Notes: generated by a model from the sequence alone, not told the origin. Shown: positions 46,900-59,151, counted from the stretch's first letter. The stretch is 64,000 bases of DNA from Pontederia crassipes (GCA_030549335.1 CM060188.1:64796696-64860695), one strand, 5' to 3'. Numbers and translations: made by a program.

Positions 46900-47273
46900 A
46901 GACTATGATATGATGTATGGATGGATATGGATGTTGTTATGGCTACTACCTTTTATGTCTTTTATGCATGATGATGTTATGTTTATGGATGCTATGTATG
47001 GGGATGGATGGTTTGATGGTTTGATATGGATGACTCTTTTGATACATCTTGTGATATGCATATGCATGTTGTGCTTGTCTTTGATATTATCATGCTTTAT
47101 ATTGTGAGATTATCGTATCATGTATAAGAAGATAGGCGTTGATTGAGGTGGGGTAAATCACATCTATTTGACATCATATTAGAAGATAAGCATTGATTAA
47201 GGGGGAGTAATTTAATTTCATCATTTATTTATCTCCTCATCACTTTGTTTGTCATCATAAAAAAGGAGGAGAT
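46900..47273 (+). other. 3' untranslated part of the Copia element and polypurine tract
   Basis: ATGATG-rich, low complexity, with AAGGGGGAGTAA at about 47200 and the polypurine tract AAAAAAGGAGGAGA directly before the LTR at 47274. Confidence 0.7.
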
Positions 47274-48704
47274 TGTTGATCCAAAGATCATATTCTAGGT
47301 ATTTTGATGATAACAAAAAAGGAAGATGATGTACTAATGTTTCTCAAAGTGTTGTTTGAACACAAATATCTTTCTAAAGAAAAGATCGTCGTAAGATTTC
47401 TACAGCTATGACGAATGATCGAAATATTATCGGGCGTCCGATATGACATATAATGGATGACCGAAACAAATGTTGAACAACCATAGATGCTCGAGAATTT
47501 AGAATTTTTAAAATGGACGATCGAAAGATTTTCGGTCGACCGTTCGGGTGTCAAGATCAAACCACAACTATCAGACGTATGGCCGACATAGCTGCCAGGA
47601 TGATCACTAGTTATAGAGAGCACAAACATTTTTAAATCGGATGACCGAATCACTTTTGAACGATCGTTATGAGTGGCAAATGAAAGAACATGCACAAAAT
47701 GGATGACCGAAGTAATTGTCAGAACGACCGTTAGTTATTAAGAGCACAGATATTTTTTAATCGGATGACTGAATCACTTTCAGATGACCATTTTGGATGT
47801 CAAGTTCAAAAGATAATGTAGCAGATGAATGACCGAAAGCTTTTGCAATGACCGCTAATGTTCGAGAAATCAACATTTTTAAAACAATCAATCAAAACAT
47901 TTTCGGACGATCATCTAGGTAGCAAAAACAAATGACAACGGCTACTTTCTTTACGAACTATCACAAGTGGACTACTGTGCAGAAAAGACAAATGATAATG
48001 ACTATTTTTGTTCACAAAACGGACGATCAAAACTATAACAGTCGACCGCCGGGCATACAACAAAAGATGCAACGACTAGTTTTTTATCAAAACGGACACC
48101 CGAAATCAAAATGGGCGACCATTTCAGAAGTGACAGCACAACTCTTTTAAAAAAAAATTTGCAACGGTCATATTTTCAAGAGAAGCCTATAAAAGGGATC
48201 AAAAGACTGAAAAAAGGCTAACCAAGTAAGGGAAATTACTCTATAGCATCTTTGAAGTCAAAAGCATTTTCTAGAGCTCAATCTTGCAAATCATATCTTC
48301 CCTCTTCTAGTTTCTAAAGGTAAGCATTCTTTATAAGAAGAGAGAATTGGAGGAAATTCTTGTGTTCTTATTTAGTGAATTCGAGAGCTCCTTATAGAAA
48401 GAGGTGTGCTTTACTTTTTTGAGTAAAGAAGAAGGCATTGCGGTGTAGAAATGATTATTCTCTCCCTACAAGAAAAGAGAAAGCTAGTAAATCTCTAACG
48501 GTCTCGAAGTCAGAAAGTCGGAGTGGAGATGTAGGCCAAGGAGTTGCGGCGAACATCGTCAACATATTGTGATTTCTTGAGTTTTGATCCTTCTTACTTG
48601 CCATTTACTTGCTTGTGATCGTATTTCCTAAAAATCGATTTTACGTTTTTTAGTTATAATTTTTATGCACCAATTCACCCCCTCTTAGTGCTTTGGATCC
48701 TACA
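47274..48704 (+). repeat. 3' LTR of the large Copia element (1431 bp)
   Basis: Begins TGTTGATCC after the purine tract and ends GGATCCTACA. About 47400-48060 is an irregular tandem array built on GGATGACCGAA and GAACGACCGTT words with a unit of roughly 60 bp. TATA-like CCTATAAAAGGG lies near 48188. The last 640 bases match the 5' LTR remnant. Confidence 0.9.
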
Positions 48705-49860
48705 TCTTTTGTCGGATCTACCCATGAACCCGATGACCCGACTCGACCCAAACCAGGTGGTCCCCACCTATTTGATCCGACCTCAAATCGACCAAGTTTC
48801 AAGTCCGGTATGAGTTGAAAAATTTCAACCCGAGTCAACCTAGGTTGAGCATCCCACCTTTTTATTTTAAATTTAATTTAGAGATTTTATATGATTACAA
48901 TTTTTTAAAATATGAAAATAAATCCTCAAAAATAAGAAAAATAAAATGTTATTTTTATGGTTTAAAATAAAATATTTAGTATATTTTTTTATTAAAAATG
49001 TTTAAAATAAAGAAGAAAAGAAAAGGAAAAAAACAATGTCGACCCGAATACCGCCTAAGAAGCTATCAACTTTACCCGACCAAAATTGGTCAAGTCGGGT
49101 CGGATTTGGGTCGGGTCGGGTTGGGTTGGATCGACCCGTGCATCCCCCTAATTTGGATAGTGAAGCCATAGTTTTTTCGAATTCACATGAATAGTTGAAT
49201 TGACATATTAGTTCGATGTGTGTTTGGATGGAGTGGAACATAATGATGAGGAACTAAAAAGTTGATGTGATATGAAAAACTTAATATGATAGACTAATTT
49301 CAGTGGGTATTTTAATAAAAGATAGGTATTATAAATATAATATATAATTTTATCAGTTAATAAAAAAAGTACAAACTTTTGTTATAAAAAATTGTTAAAT
49401 AATATATTATCTAAATATAATAAATTATATTTTAAATTAATTATATTTAACAAAATATTAAAAATATTGATGAAATGATAAGTAATAATTAATTGTATAT
49501 TAATCCCTTTATAATAAATATTTTATATTAATAAATAAATAGAGTTGTTAGATAAATGTAAGAGAGAGAAAAAGGAAAGAAAAATAAATTTTAAACATCA
49601 ATAAAAAATTTGAAAAAAAAAGAAAAAGCAGCTACAATGCTCTGATTCCAATCAAAAAGTGGAACTAGAGGGTGGGAATTAGGCTCACTGACTCCTTGTT
49701 CCCACATCGGGTTCCTATCATGGTTTCGTCAAACGTTACATCATTGAGCGGAATCGACTAGAAGTACAGTGCAGTTTGAGCCTAGTTCCAATTGTCAAAC
49801 AAGTCCCTAAGGAGTAACACTATTAGACGTCTATCAAATAGTACAATTTAGATAAAATCA
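48705..49860. other. AT-rich sequence with GACCCG-rich MITE-like segment
   Basis: 48706-49150 carries clusters of CCGACTCGACCC and, in reverse, GTCGGGTCGGGTTGGG at its two ends around an AT-rich centre, like several non-autonomous hAT-type repeats. Precise ends were not established. 49200-49810 is AT-rich with GTGTTTGGATGGAG and CAATTGTCAAACAAGTC near its edges, perhaps another MITE. No gene. Confidence 0.4.
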
Positions 49861-50857
49861 TAATAGATAGAAATTTTATGTTAATCATATCATAACAAAT
49901 GCTTCAGAAAACATCAAATGCCTAAACCTTCAGTACATTATTAACCTCAATGTTCAAATAGAACTATGGGACCTATTTAAACCTAAGCATGTGCAACACT
50001 TCATCATAAACTTGAGCTGTCAATCCATCACGTAATCTTGGTTACCTGCACGGATCCAGAGTGCAAGGTTTTTTAGTTAAAGTATGTAAAGGTCATGCAT
50101 GCCATGCTATCCTATCACATGATACTAGATGCAATGCTACATGCATCATCATCATAATAACAATAACATATGAACATGCATGCCATGAACTATATCATGA
50201 ACCTTACATGACGTTACATCATACTTACATTCATTCTTCATATAACATTCATGAACATAAACATAACGACATACCTGCTTAATCCCATCATCTGTAAGTA
50301 TCATACAATAAGAATATACATTCATATACAATCATGACATATAACTTATCATTTCATTATCATATACATCTTAGGAGTTTCTTTATATCTCTTTGATCCT
50401 TACTTGTTACTTAACATCTTTCATATTTTACATATTTTCAGGGTTGCTTTATAACCCTTTGGACATGTTTTCGTTCTTTTTTTATTTCTTTATTATGTGA
50501 TTCTTCATGTGTCATCTTCATCCTTCATCTATTATCACATAATATCATCTTGACTTTCAGTCCATATCAAAAAGTTATATCTTAGGAACACACGCATCAT
50601 AATAGTGAGAGATTTTATTCCTAGTCATATTTAAGAATACACAAAATTTATGATGAGAGACATTGTTCCTTAGAAAGTACATACATAGATGCAGGATTTT
50701 ACTTCTCAGACTTAGACCCCCTTAAAGTACATACATAAGTGTAGGATTTTATTTTCATCTTTACTTCATCATTATGTGTCATACAATCAATACACATCCA
50801 TGCATAACTTATACACATTAGAAAATAAGTTCAATACATCTTACAAGGCATTTTTTA

Positions 50858-51175
50858 GTGTCACAGTTGTGCCCAACAATATCACGATCGTGCCCAACAC
50901 TATCACGGTCGTGCCCATATCAATCACGACCGTGCCTATATTTGTCACGACTGTGCCCAGATTTGTCATGGCCGTGCCCAGCCTCATCCATTCCCAACCT
51001 TCGCCAAATCCGTATCGCTCTCGCTCTCACTCACGATCATGACCAATTGGTTACGACCATGCTTGGCCTTTGTCATGGCCATGACAAAAGTGTCACGAGC
51101 GTGAACAAGAGCCATTTAATTGCCCAATCTCATCCGCTCGGTCACGGCCATTCCTAGTAGTGGCATGGCCGTGCC
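50858..51175. repeat. Array of near-palindromic CACG-N-CGTG words
   Basis: About a dozen words such as TCACGATCGTGCCC, TCACGGTCGTGCCC, TCACGACCGTGCC, TCATGGCCGTGCCC and TCATGGCCATGACA, at spacings near 21 bp in the left half and wider afterwards. Same motif class as 11620-11825. Confidence 0.8.
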
Positions 51176-51911
51176 GATAGAACCTGATTTTCAACTCAAA
51201 ATTCTCGATTTTTAAGAGCAAAACTTCAGTAAAAATAATCTTAAATATTACAAAAGATTGCCGGCATGATCTCTTAGCATACAAGAATCATAGAGCATAT
51301 TAAAGCATTCAATTTCCCTACATGATCAAGATTTATGACTTTTTCCCAGAAATTCATACAATTACGAGAATCTATTCTCTGCATAGCATTCTGACGGCAG
51401 AAACTAAAATATTAATAACTTAATTTATATATGTTCTTTTCAAATTATTCCAATTTTCACAGAAAGATAACATGAAGATTTAACTTGTGAATAAATTTCA
51501 AATGCTTAATTCAGTATTTCCAAATTATGATACCTTTTACAATTTCATATCATTCTTACCCGAGATAGCATGATAGTAGTCCGATGTTTGGATCATAACT
51601 ATTTCTATACATTTTCAAATCATATGAAAAAAATTTCTATGGATACTAGACTTGGAAGACTTTCCATCCATGAATTTTTGTTATTTTTGGATAAGTAAAA
51701 CCTATCCAAATAATTATTAAAAAATAGTCATGAATTTAACATATTATGCAACATAAATCATGACATGCAATATTCATTTATGCAACCCTCAAATCAAAAT
51801 CCCTATCAAGAACAAGGTGTTCTTGAAACTTTTAATCCAACCAAAAACATCATTGAGAGGAAAGAGAGAGGTTTGGAACCTCAATGTTAATCCCCTTTTC
51901 CTTGTCCATGT

Positions 51912-53096
51912 TGTAGGATCCCAAGGCACTAGGGGGGGTGAATTGGTGTTTTTTTTAAATTGAAAATATCAATTTCATAAAATACGTCGTGGAAGCTTAA
52001 AATCGATCCGTTAAAACTTTAAACCAATGAAAATCAAATCATATCACACGCATAATAAAATAGGAAGGAAAGAGAGAGAAAAATCAAACACAAGAACACA
52101 AGGTGGTTGTTGACGAGGTTCAGCCACACCTTGGCCTACGTCCTCGCTCCGACTTCTCAATTTCGAGACTGCCGGAGATTCGACTAAACTCTTCCTTCAT
52201 TCCAAATGGGGCAAGGAAGAAACTCTTTACACCAAACCACCTTTTCTCTTTTTCGAGAGATAAGGCACACATCTTCTCCTAGGAAGCTTATCTTTTCTCT
52301 AGCTCAAGAGGTAAGATATGGAACATTTTCTCCACAACAACTCACTCAATTTTCTAAGAAGGTGTTTCTTTCTTTTACAATACACCTCTCATAAGAAAAG
52401 AAGAGAAAAAGTAGAGAAAATATGACAACTTCAAGAAAATGATTTTCCTTTCATTCTTGAAGTTTCTCCTCAATTCTTGATTAATTATGAAGCCTTTGAT
52501 CTTCTTATAGGCCTCTATTGATGATATGGCCTTGCTATTTGTTTTGGCAAAATATAGCTGTTACTGTTCATTTTGGTCAAGGACCGATTGACCACTTTAA
52601 TGGGCCAGCCGACTGGTCTATGTGACCGTTGCGCAATTTCCTCAATTAACAACAGCTTATCGATCGACCGGTCTATGGACCAGTGTGTCGTTCGGTATAG
52701 TCTCATCATTTTTAAGCTTTGACTTTTGAGTTGATTGGTCGATCGGTGCATCGACCAGACTGTCGATCGGTGTAGTCTCGATGTTGAATTAGATAATCTG
52801 TGCATTGACCGATCGACCCTGATCGGTCGACTAGTGTCTCGACCGGTTTTCACTTCTTCGACCGGCAGGTTGATGGCCCTGCACTATTTTGAACATAACT
52901 TTTTGCATGATTAATCAAATTAGATCATCTTAGATTCTATGGAAAGCTAATAGAATTCTCTACGATTTTGATATTAATTATTTATGCAAAAACTAATGGG
53001 ATCATAGTTAAATATTCAGTCAAAGTTCAGTGCATATAACTCTTATCTTTCGAGGTTTGTATCATCAAAATATAATTATAAAACTTTGCTCCAACA
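51912..53096 (-). mobile_element. Solo Copia LTR (1185 bp)
   Basis: The minus strand runs TGTTGGAGCAAAG... to ...GGGATCCTACA, the same family type as the LTRs at 27359 and 30050 (shared GGGGTGAATTGGTGTT, CAAATGGGGCAAGGAAGAAA, TTCGAGGTTTGTATCATCAA). Flanks are CATGT (51907-51911) and TATGT (53097-53101), a 5-bp duplication with one change. A single LTR without interior implies LTR-LTR recombination. It also holds a CGATCGACCGGTC word cluster at 52580-52870. Confidence 0.85.
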
Positions 53097-53291
53097 TATG
53101 TCCTCTTCCTCTTTGCACTCTTCTTCCTCGTTCTCCTCCTTTTTCCTCCTCCTAGGTTGCAGTCGTCATGTGGAAGAAATAAGAAAAGAGAGGAGAGGGA
53201 GGGTTTAGGAGTTTTTATAAAGTTTAGCCTAGGATTTCTTAGGGTTCCTCTAGATGACTTAAATACTCCTATATAAAAATTGGGGTTGTTA

Positions 53292-55000
53292 CATTTTCAG
53301 TTAATAGATCCATCATTCATTATGGATATAATGGTGATGGATGAGAATATGATGATACTAATGCTTAAATGGGACAATATAAATATTAAACTCGTATGTT
53401 ACTATAAACTTATAAAAACCATATCTAGACACTTAAAAGGGATAATATAAATATTGAACCCATTGTTTTTGTCTAATCATTTAGTTCTCAAAAACTAATA
53501 AGACTTAAGCTTTGACATTAATATGCATTTTTTATATTAAAAAATCAAATGGATGCAATGACTAATAAAAAGTGAAATGATTATCTCACTTGAAGAGATG
53601 AGAATAATTTTAACCAATGTTATTAAACCTTGGCCTTGCCCGGTCGGTTGGATTGGTGTACGAGGGAGGTAACGGGCCATGGGTTAGTAGTAGCCCAATT
53701 AGCCATTTGATCCTTGTTGACCGAACTAGTCAAAATTCAAGTTTGTTTAGTCGACACGTCGAATTCAAGTGACCAAGACATTTCAACTATTTTTTTCATA
53801 AATGTTTTTAAAAATTAAAATAGTAAAACTTATTGGCTCCCAACTTCATGTGATCCCTATGTTGTGTCATCGACTTGTCACCCACCTGTGTGTACAACCG
53901 TCATGTCGACTGTAGGATCCATTGGGGGTCGAGTGGCAATCAACTACAATGGCGTCCTTCGACTCCTTACTTTATCTCTTTGCATGGATAGCTCTCAAGT
54001 CGAGCACCAAATGTTAACTCTCGAAGGCTTTGTCCAACTATTTGGTGATTCGATTGATGATCCAATGCACGACCATTCAATTTCAAAGGATTTTATTATT
54101 AATTTATTATATTTTGATTTGACACGATTTGATTCATTGATTAACTCGAGTCGATGGTCGTACATTGGTGAACTTTTATATTGATAAAATTTGAAGAAAA
54201 ATTATCTATAAAAATGAAATAATAATAAATTTTTAAAGAAATTTAACTAACATATACTTTTCCTTATTTTCAAAGGCAAATTTTTTGTTTAGTCTCATAA
54301 TTAATAAAGTTTAAATATTATTGAATTTTTTTTATTTTTGACAACCTAATAGATGTAACCTTAAAAATTGTCAACTTTATCAATATATTAAGTATAAGAT
54401 AACAAAATGGGCGACATGTGACAAAGGGCTAGGGGTGTCCATCGGATTACCCAACCCGACTTAGGTTGGGTTAGGCGGTTCTGATACATCTTGACAAATC
54501 TCAAAATTGACTTGATCCATCCCAACGATCCATCTTTTTATTTTACTTCTTATTTAACTATGAGACTATATTTGATTTAAAATTTTAAGAAATACCTAAA
54601 ATAATATACTTTTAGTGTGAAAATGACATTTAAATATTTGGAAATAAATATTAAATATTTTTATATTAAATTATACAAAAGGTAAATAAATAAATAAATA
54701 AAAATAGAGCTTGGATGATTCGACGATCTGACACAATTCAACCCAACCTGATTGGGTTGGATTGGTTGCCCCCTAAAATCCTTTAGCTTGACCCAACCAA
54801 TTAGGGCCCAACTTGATTCGTGAGACCCCGACCAATACATAGTTTGAATACTGAGAAATATATACATATTAAATGAAACTGGACCATCAGGTTGACTGAT
54901 TTCATTGAAATTCGACCATGGTTCTGCTTCAATTTGATACTAAAAACTCTTTTTGGAAAAATTGAAATGAACCAACCCGAACCAGGTAAAATTTGGTGAA
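53292..55000. other. AT-rich sequence with pronounced GACCCG/ACCGGT-type repeats
   Basis: 53620-54190 and 54420-54960 carry Watson-Crick-rich words (CCCGGTCGGTTGG, CCAACCCGAC, GGGTTGGGTTAGG) around AT-rich centres, like MITE-type repeats, but no clean ends. No gene recognised. Confidence 0.4.
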
Positions 55001-55013
55001 TCGAAAACCCAAT

Positions 55014-55205
55014 TCAAATAGTTTTTTCCAAATTTGGTGAAAGTGGCTGGAGCTCCTTGGACTGCATAGGAGGGAGCTCCGGCTGCAATTCCTCCCCTAG
55101 GTCCGTTCGTAGTGATCTCCGAAGTAGCCGTGATACGTCACCTCCACACCCGCGCCCATGGCCTTTGCCACGTTGGGCCGCTGAATGTGTAGTCGGAGCC
55201 ATCTA
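55014..55205 (-). pseudogene. Start of a gypsy gag (truncated)
   Basis: Starts MAPTTHSAAQRGKGHGRGC, an Arg/Gly-rich head like Del/Tekay-type gag proteins, about 170 bases downstream of a tRNA-iMet-type primer site (55370-55382). The GC-rich sequence breaks off into AT-rich DNA near 55010. Probably the only coding remnant of the element whose 5' LTR is described below. Confidence 0.5.
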
Positions 55206-55815
55206 TAAAAGCATAACAATACAATTCAATCAACAATCATGATCATGAAGGCAAAATGATTCTTACTTTGCTTTGCGACGGTTGTGTGTGGTGGTAGCTC
55301 GGGTGGGTGCACATGGGCCATACTTAGACTTAACTTTATATTTAGGATGTCAAGAGAGTCCTCGTGTTAGACTCTGATACCATAAATGCAGCGCACCAAA
55401 ATTTGACCCCGCCACGTGGTGAGACCTCCTCCCGGTCCTAGTATTACGAGTATGGATTTTCTAACCGAACTACGCATGAATATCTATAAGCACATATCAA
55501 GAAACGAGAAGTTACGAATGCAGGTTCATACATGTACATCACGTTTTTAGCTTCGGCCATCATGGAATCATTCAAGTAGCACATGCAGAGGTTCATTCAA
55601 AGCGAGAAATCAGTAATGGATTAGTTCAAGACTTCGTAAGGCATGCATACTTTGTCTAGAACTTGACCTATGAAGAAGATTCCGAACTACGCATCTTAAC
55701 GCCTACGATTTTGGGATTCGTCCTCGTTGTGTTCGTGTCCTGCTCCTCCTCCTACATTGCCTGCACTAGAGATAGTTTTTGGCATCTTATCCTCGCCCTC
55801 TACTGTCCATGCGCA

Positions 55816-56338
55816 TGTCACGGGGGTAAGTTTTCGCTCGACTGCTGCATCTAGACGTGCTAAATGTCTAGACAAGCTCTTTTGAGTATTTTGCGAAAGC
55901 TTTCTAATGCCACTTTCTCAATGCCACAATTTTTTTGGATGCTTGGTCCCGAGCGAACGCTTCAGCGGAGGCGTTTGTGAACAAATGGGCGCCTAGATGG
56001 ATGCTTGAGACGCTTTGGGATGCTTTGTAGGTTGCCACCTCACGCTTGAGGCACGATACTAGATTTTGGGAAGCTTTGAAATCTTTGTTGAGTAACTAGA
56101 ATGATTACAAAGACTTCGGGAGAGAACTAGTATGTTTCTCCTACTATATCTTAGGCTCGTGAGATAGATATGCGACGTGTGATGTGAAGGACAAGCTAGG
56201 GGTGCACTTTTATGGAGTGCATATTATAAAATTGTCACTATCACACTTAAAAATAAAACTAAATACAAAAGTGGGCTCAAAAGAAAAAGTACAAAGAAGT
56301 AAGATAACTCGGCGGTCCACCGGAAAGCCCCCGGGACA
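55816..56338 (-). repeat. 3' LTR of the chromovirus (523 bp)
   Basis: Begins TGTCCCGGGGGC after the purine tract (minus strand). Longer than its partner by about 80 bp, from small insertions including GATGGATGCTTGAGACGC. Confidence 0.88.
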
Positions 56339-56377
56339 TTCTTCCCCACTCAAGTCAGCGACGTCCCTAGAGTTGTA

Positions 56378-57808
56378 GCTTCGAATTCTTCAATCTTTTG
56401 CTTGAATTTCCACAAGTCTTCAGTTGTCTCCCAACTTGTGTCGGCATCTGGTCTTCCACTGCATCGAACAAGATACTCCTTTTTTTGATTCTTCACACGG
56501 ACGACGAGTACTTCTTCAACTTGATCAGTGAACTACTGACGAATGGTCGGTGGGGTGCAGTCTAAAACCCCATGCTCGGGATCTTCAGGGTCTTCGACAT
56601 AAAGTTAAGCAGGTAACATGAAAGATGGGGTATTGCTGCATTTGTGACGGGAGCTCCAGCTTGTAGGCCACTTTTTCTATCTTCTTCAAGATCTTGAACG
56701 GGCCCTCGTAATGCCTAATGAGGCCCTTGTGCAGATTCTTCCTGTTTAGCTGAAGATGTTGGACTAGCTTTACAAGGACTAAGTCTCCGACTTCAAAGTT
56801 GATGTCCCGTCAGGTAGTGTCTGCCTACTTTTTCATGCGCTTCGATGCCTTGTGCAAACATGCCCGAGCCATATCATTCTGTTTATGCCATTCCCTCGCC
56901 ATGCGGTGAGCGGCGTAAACTTTGCCACCATACGAAGTGGCGATGGCCTGTGGAGTGAGAGGTTGCTGCCTCGTCACTATCTCGAAGGGACTCTGAGTGG
57001 TCGATTTGCTTTGCTACATGTTGTAAGAGAATTGTGCGATGTCGAGTAACTTCGCCCAATCATTCTGATTGGCACTTACATAGTGCCGCAAGTAGATCTT
57101 CAAGATACAATTCATCCTCTCAGTTTGAGGATGAAGTGATGTCGACAAATGCAGGTTGAAGCCCATCATGTTGAATAGTTCATTCTAGAAGTTGCCAACG
57201 AATCGTCCATCCGATTGCTGACTATGCTTTGCGGTAGGCCCCAATACTTCACTACATGCTTCATGAATAACTCCGCAGCTTCAGTGGCAGGACAACTTGC
57301 GAAGCCGGCGGTGAAGATGGCATACTTGGAGAACTGATCGACGACCACCATGATGGTACCCGCCCCTTCAGACTTGGGTAGGCCCGTGATGAAATTCATG
57401 GAAACATCGTCGCTCTGGAATAGGAAGAGGTCATAGAAGTTCGCCGGGCTCTTGATTGATGTTCTTATCCTACTAGTAAACAAGGAATGTCTTCACAAAA
57501 TCTTCAACATCGTCCTCCATCCTTGGCCAGAAGTAGTTGTCCTCGATGAGTGCCAGTATGCGGCGGATGCCCGGATGTTCCGTCGACTTAGGGTCATGGC
57601 ACTCGTGCATGATGGCGCACCACAAATTATCTGATAGTGGAACGTAGATGCGATGTTCCTTGGTGAAGATCAGTCCATCTTGCACCCATAATCGGCGTGT
57701 CTTTCCCTCCTTTGCTTGCTCAAACAGGTTCTTTGCCGTGCGATCCGACTCCGATACCTTCTTGTTCCTCTCGATCATGTCAGCCTGAGAGGAGCTCATG
57801 GTTGCCAA
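56378..57808 (-). pseudogene. Chromovirus integrase with C-terminal chromodomain
   Basis: Zinc-binding head at 57473-57808 (IMHECHDPKSTEHPGIRRIL, NYFWPRMEDDV). Core at 57166-57483 (SMNFITGLPKSEGAGTIMVV, VDQFSKYAIF, WGLPQSIVSNR). Chromodomain at about 56378-56525: VEEVLVVRVKNQKKEYLVRC, then SWETTEDLWKFKQKIEEFE, with the aromatic Tyr and Trp of the fold. Chromodomains direct integration to marked chromatin in this lineage. Stops lie between the core and chromodomain. Confidence 0.88.
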
Positions 57809-57819
57809 TTTCGCGCGTC

Positions 57820-59151
57820 AGCAATAACATTTGTCTTTTTGGACTTGTACTCCAGGACATAATCGAACTCTGCCATAAAATCTTGCCACCTTGCCTATTT
57901 TGGCGAGAGTTTCTTTTGGGTCTCGAAGTAGCTATCACGACATTGTTTGTCTTGATATGAAATCGCGATCCGAGAAGATAGTGCTGCTATGTCCTAAGGC
58001 AGTGGATCACTGCAGTCATCTCCTTCTCCTGAACGGCGTAGCGCCGCTCCGTGTCATTGAGTTTGTGACTCTTGAATTCCATGTGATGCCTCTTCTGCAT
58101 AAGAACTTCTCCGATAGCATAGTTAGAAGCATTTATTTATATTTCGTATCTGGCAGGATGAGCACCGGTTCCTCCGTCATGACCCCCTTGAGGGTGTCGA
58201 ACGCTTCCTGCATGTAGGTGTCCACTCCCACTTCACATCATTCCGAAGGAGGTTCATCAAAGGGGTCGACACATGTAAATATCCTTTGACGAACCGCCAA
58301 TAGTAGTTCATCATTCCAAGGAATGAACGCATGTCAGGAATCTGCCTGGGCGACTCCCACTCCATGATGGCTCGAATCGTCACACTATCCATCTTCAGCT
58401 TGCCTCTTCCGACGATATGTCCCAAGAAGTGTACTTCTGGTTGAACGAAGGCACACATCTCCTTCTTGACGTAGAGCTGGTTCTATCGCAGCACCTCGAA
58501 CACTTGCCGAATGTGCTCGATGTGCTCCTCCAAAATGCGGCAGTAAATCATGATGTCGTCGAGGTGGACAACCATGAACCTGTCGTGGAAGGGTTGCAAT
58601 ATCTTGTTCATGAGGGTGGAGGTGGAGAAGGTTGCCGGAGCATTGGTGAGGCCAAAAAGCATCACGAAGAACTCGTAGGAGCTGTATCTTGTGATGCACG
58701 CCATCTTCTGCACATCTTCTTCCACGATTCGGACTTGCCAATAGCCTGAACAAATATCAAACTTGGTAAACCAACTTGCACCGTCAAGTTGGTCGAACAA
58801 GTTCACCACCAGGGGAATAAGCAACTTGTTCTTCACCGTAAGCTTGTTGAGTGCCCGGTAGTCGATGCACATCTGGAGGGAACCATCATGCTTCTTTTGA
58901 AAGAGAACCAGAGCGCCATATGGAGACTTCGAGGGCTGAACATATCTTGCATCTAATAGCTTGGTGAGTTGCTTACAGAGTTCTGCGAGTTCCAAAGGGG
59001 CTAGCCGATAAGGGACTCCATGTGAGGGCTTCGATTCGAGAATCAAGTCGATGACATAGTCCACTTCACGCTTCGGAAGCAATCGTTTTGGGAGTTCCGG
59101 AGACTCAAAAACATTGGGATGTGTTGAAGTGGAGGGTCCCGGATCTTTCAA
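57820..59151 (-). pseudogene. Chromovirus reverse transcriptase and RNase H
   Basis: RT at 58483-59151: [70 protein letters not shown] and the catalytic LDDIM at about 58550-58563 (usual VDDI or LDDI form). Connection at 58177-58458: VHFLGHIVGRGKLKMD and RSFLGMMNYYWRFVKGY. RNase H continues to about 57820 in decayed form. Some residues are lost at frame breaks near 58480 and 58180. Confidence 0.9.

Larger units (their letters stand above)
22858..48704 (+). mobile_element. Large Copia retrotransposon (Sirevirus-like), heavily interrupted
   Basis: Truncated 5' LTR (22858-23499), tRNA-iMet primer site (about 23502-23513, TAGTATCAGAGCC), gag (23554-26056), protease and integrase (26150-27330), RT and RNase H (31260-32936, then 44576-44660), a third ORF (45547-46896), polypurine tract (AAAAAAGGAGGAGA, ending at 47273) and 3' LTR (47274-48704). 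Three insertions break it: a fold-back element (24510-25439), a gag-only Copia element (27359-31220) and a gypsy complex (about 32937-44573). Without them the element would be about 9.4 kb. All reading frames carry stops or shifts, so it is inactive. Clade is inferred from the domain order gag-PR-IN-RT-RH plus the extra ORF. Confidence 0.85.
49860..53291 (-). mobile_element. Del/Tekay-like gypsy LTR fragment
   Basis: The minus strand starts TGTAACAACCCCAATTTTTA at 53291 and has a TATA-like TTATAAAAACTCC near 53210 and a GA-rich leader. It holds the CACG/CGTG word array at 50858-51175 and GGATCCGTGCAGG at about 50050. No coding remains. It is interrupted by the solo Copia LTR at 51912-53096. 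The low-coordinate end is uncertain. Confidence 0.5.

Noticed and set aside
46643..47107. 154-codon Met/Leu/Trp-rich ORF
   Set aside because: Arises from ATG/GAT repeats in the Copia 3' region, overlapping the real third-ORF C-terminus in another frame.
49080..49140. GGGTCGGGTCGGGTTGGG run as interstitial telomere
   Set aside because: The unit is not the plant telomere repeat TTTAGGG. It fits the GACCCG-rich ends of MITE-like repeats.
50858..51175. CRISPR-like array of repeats and spacers
   Set aside because: Repeats are degenerate, only about 14 bases, variably spaced, in a plant LTR, with no cas genes.
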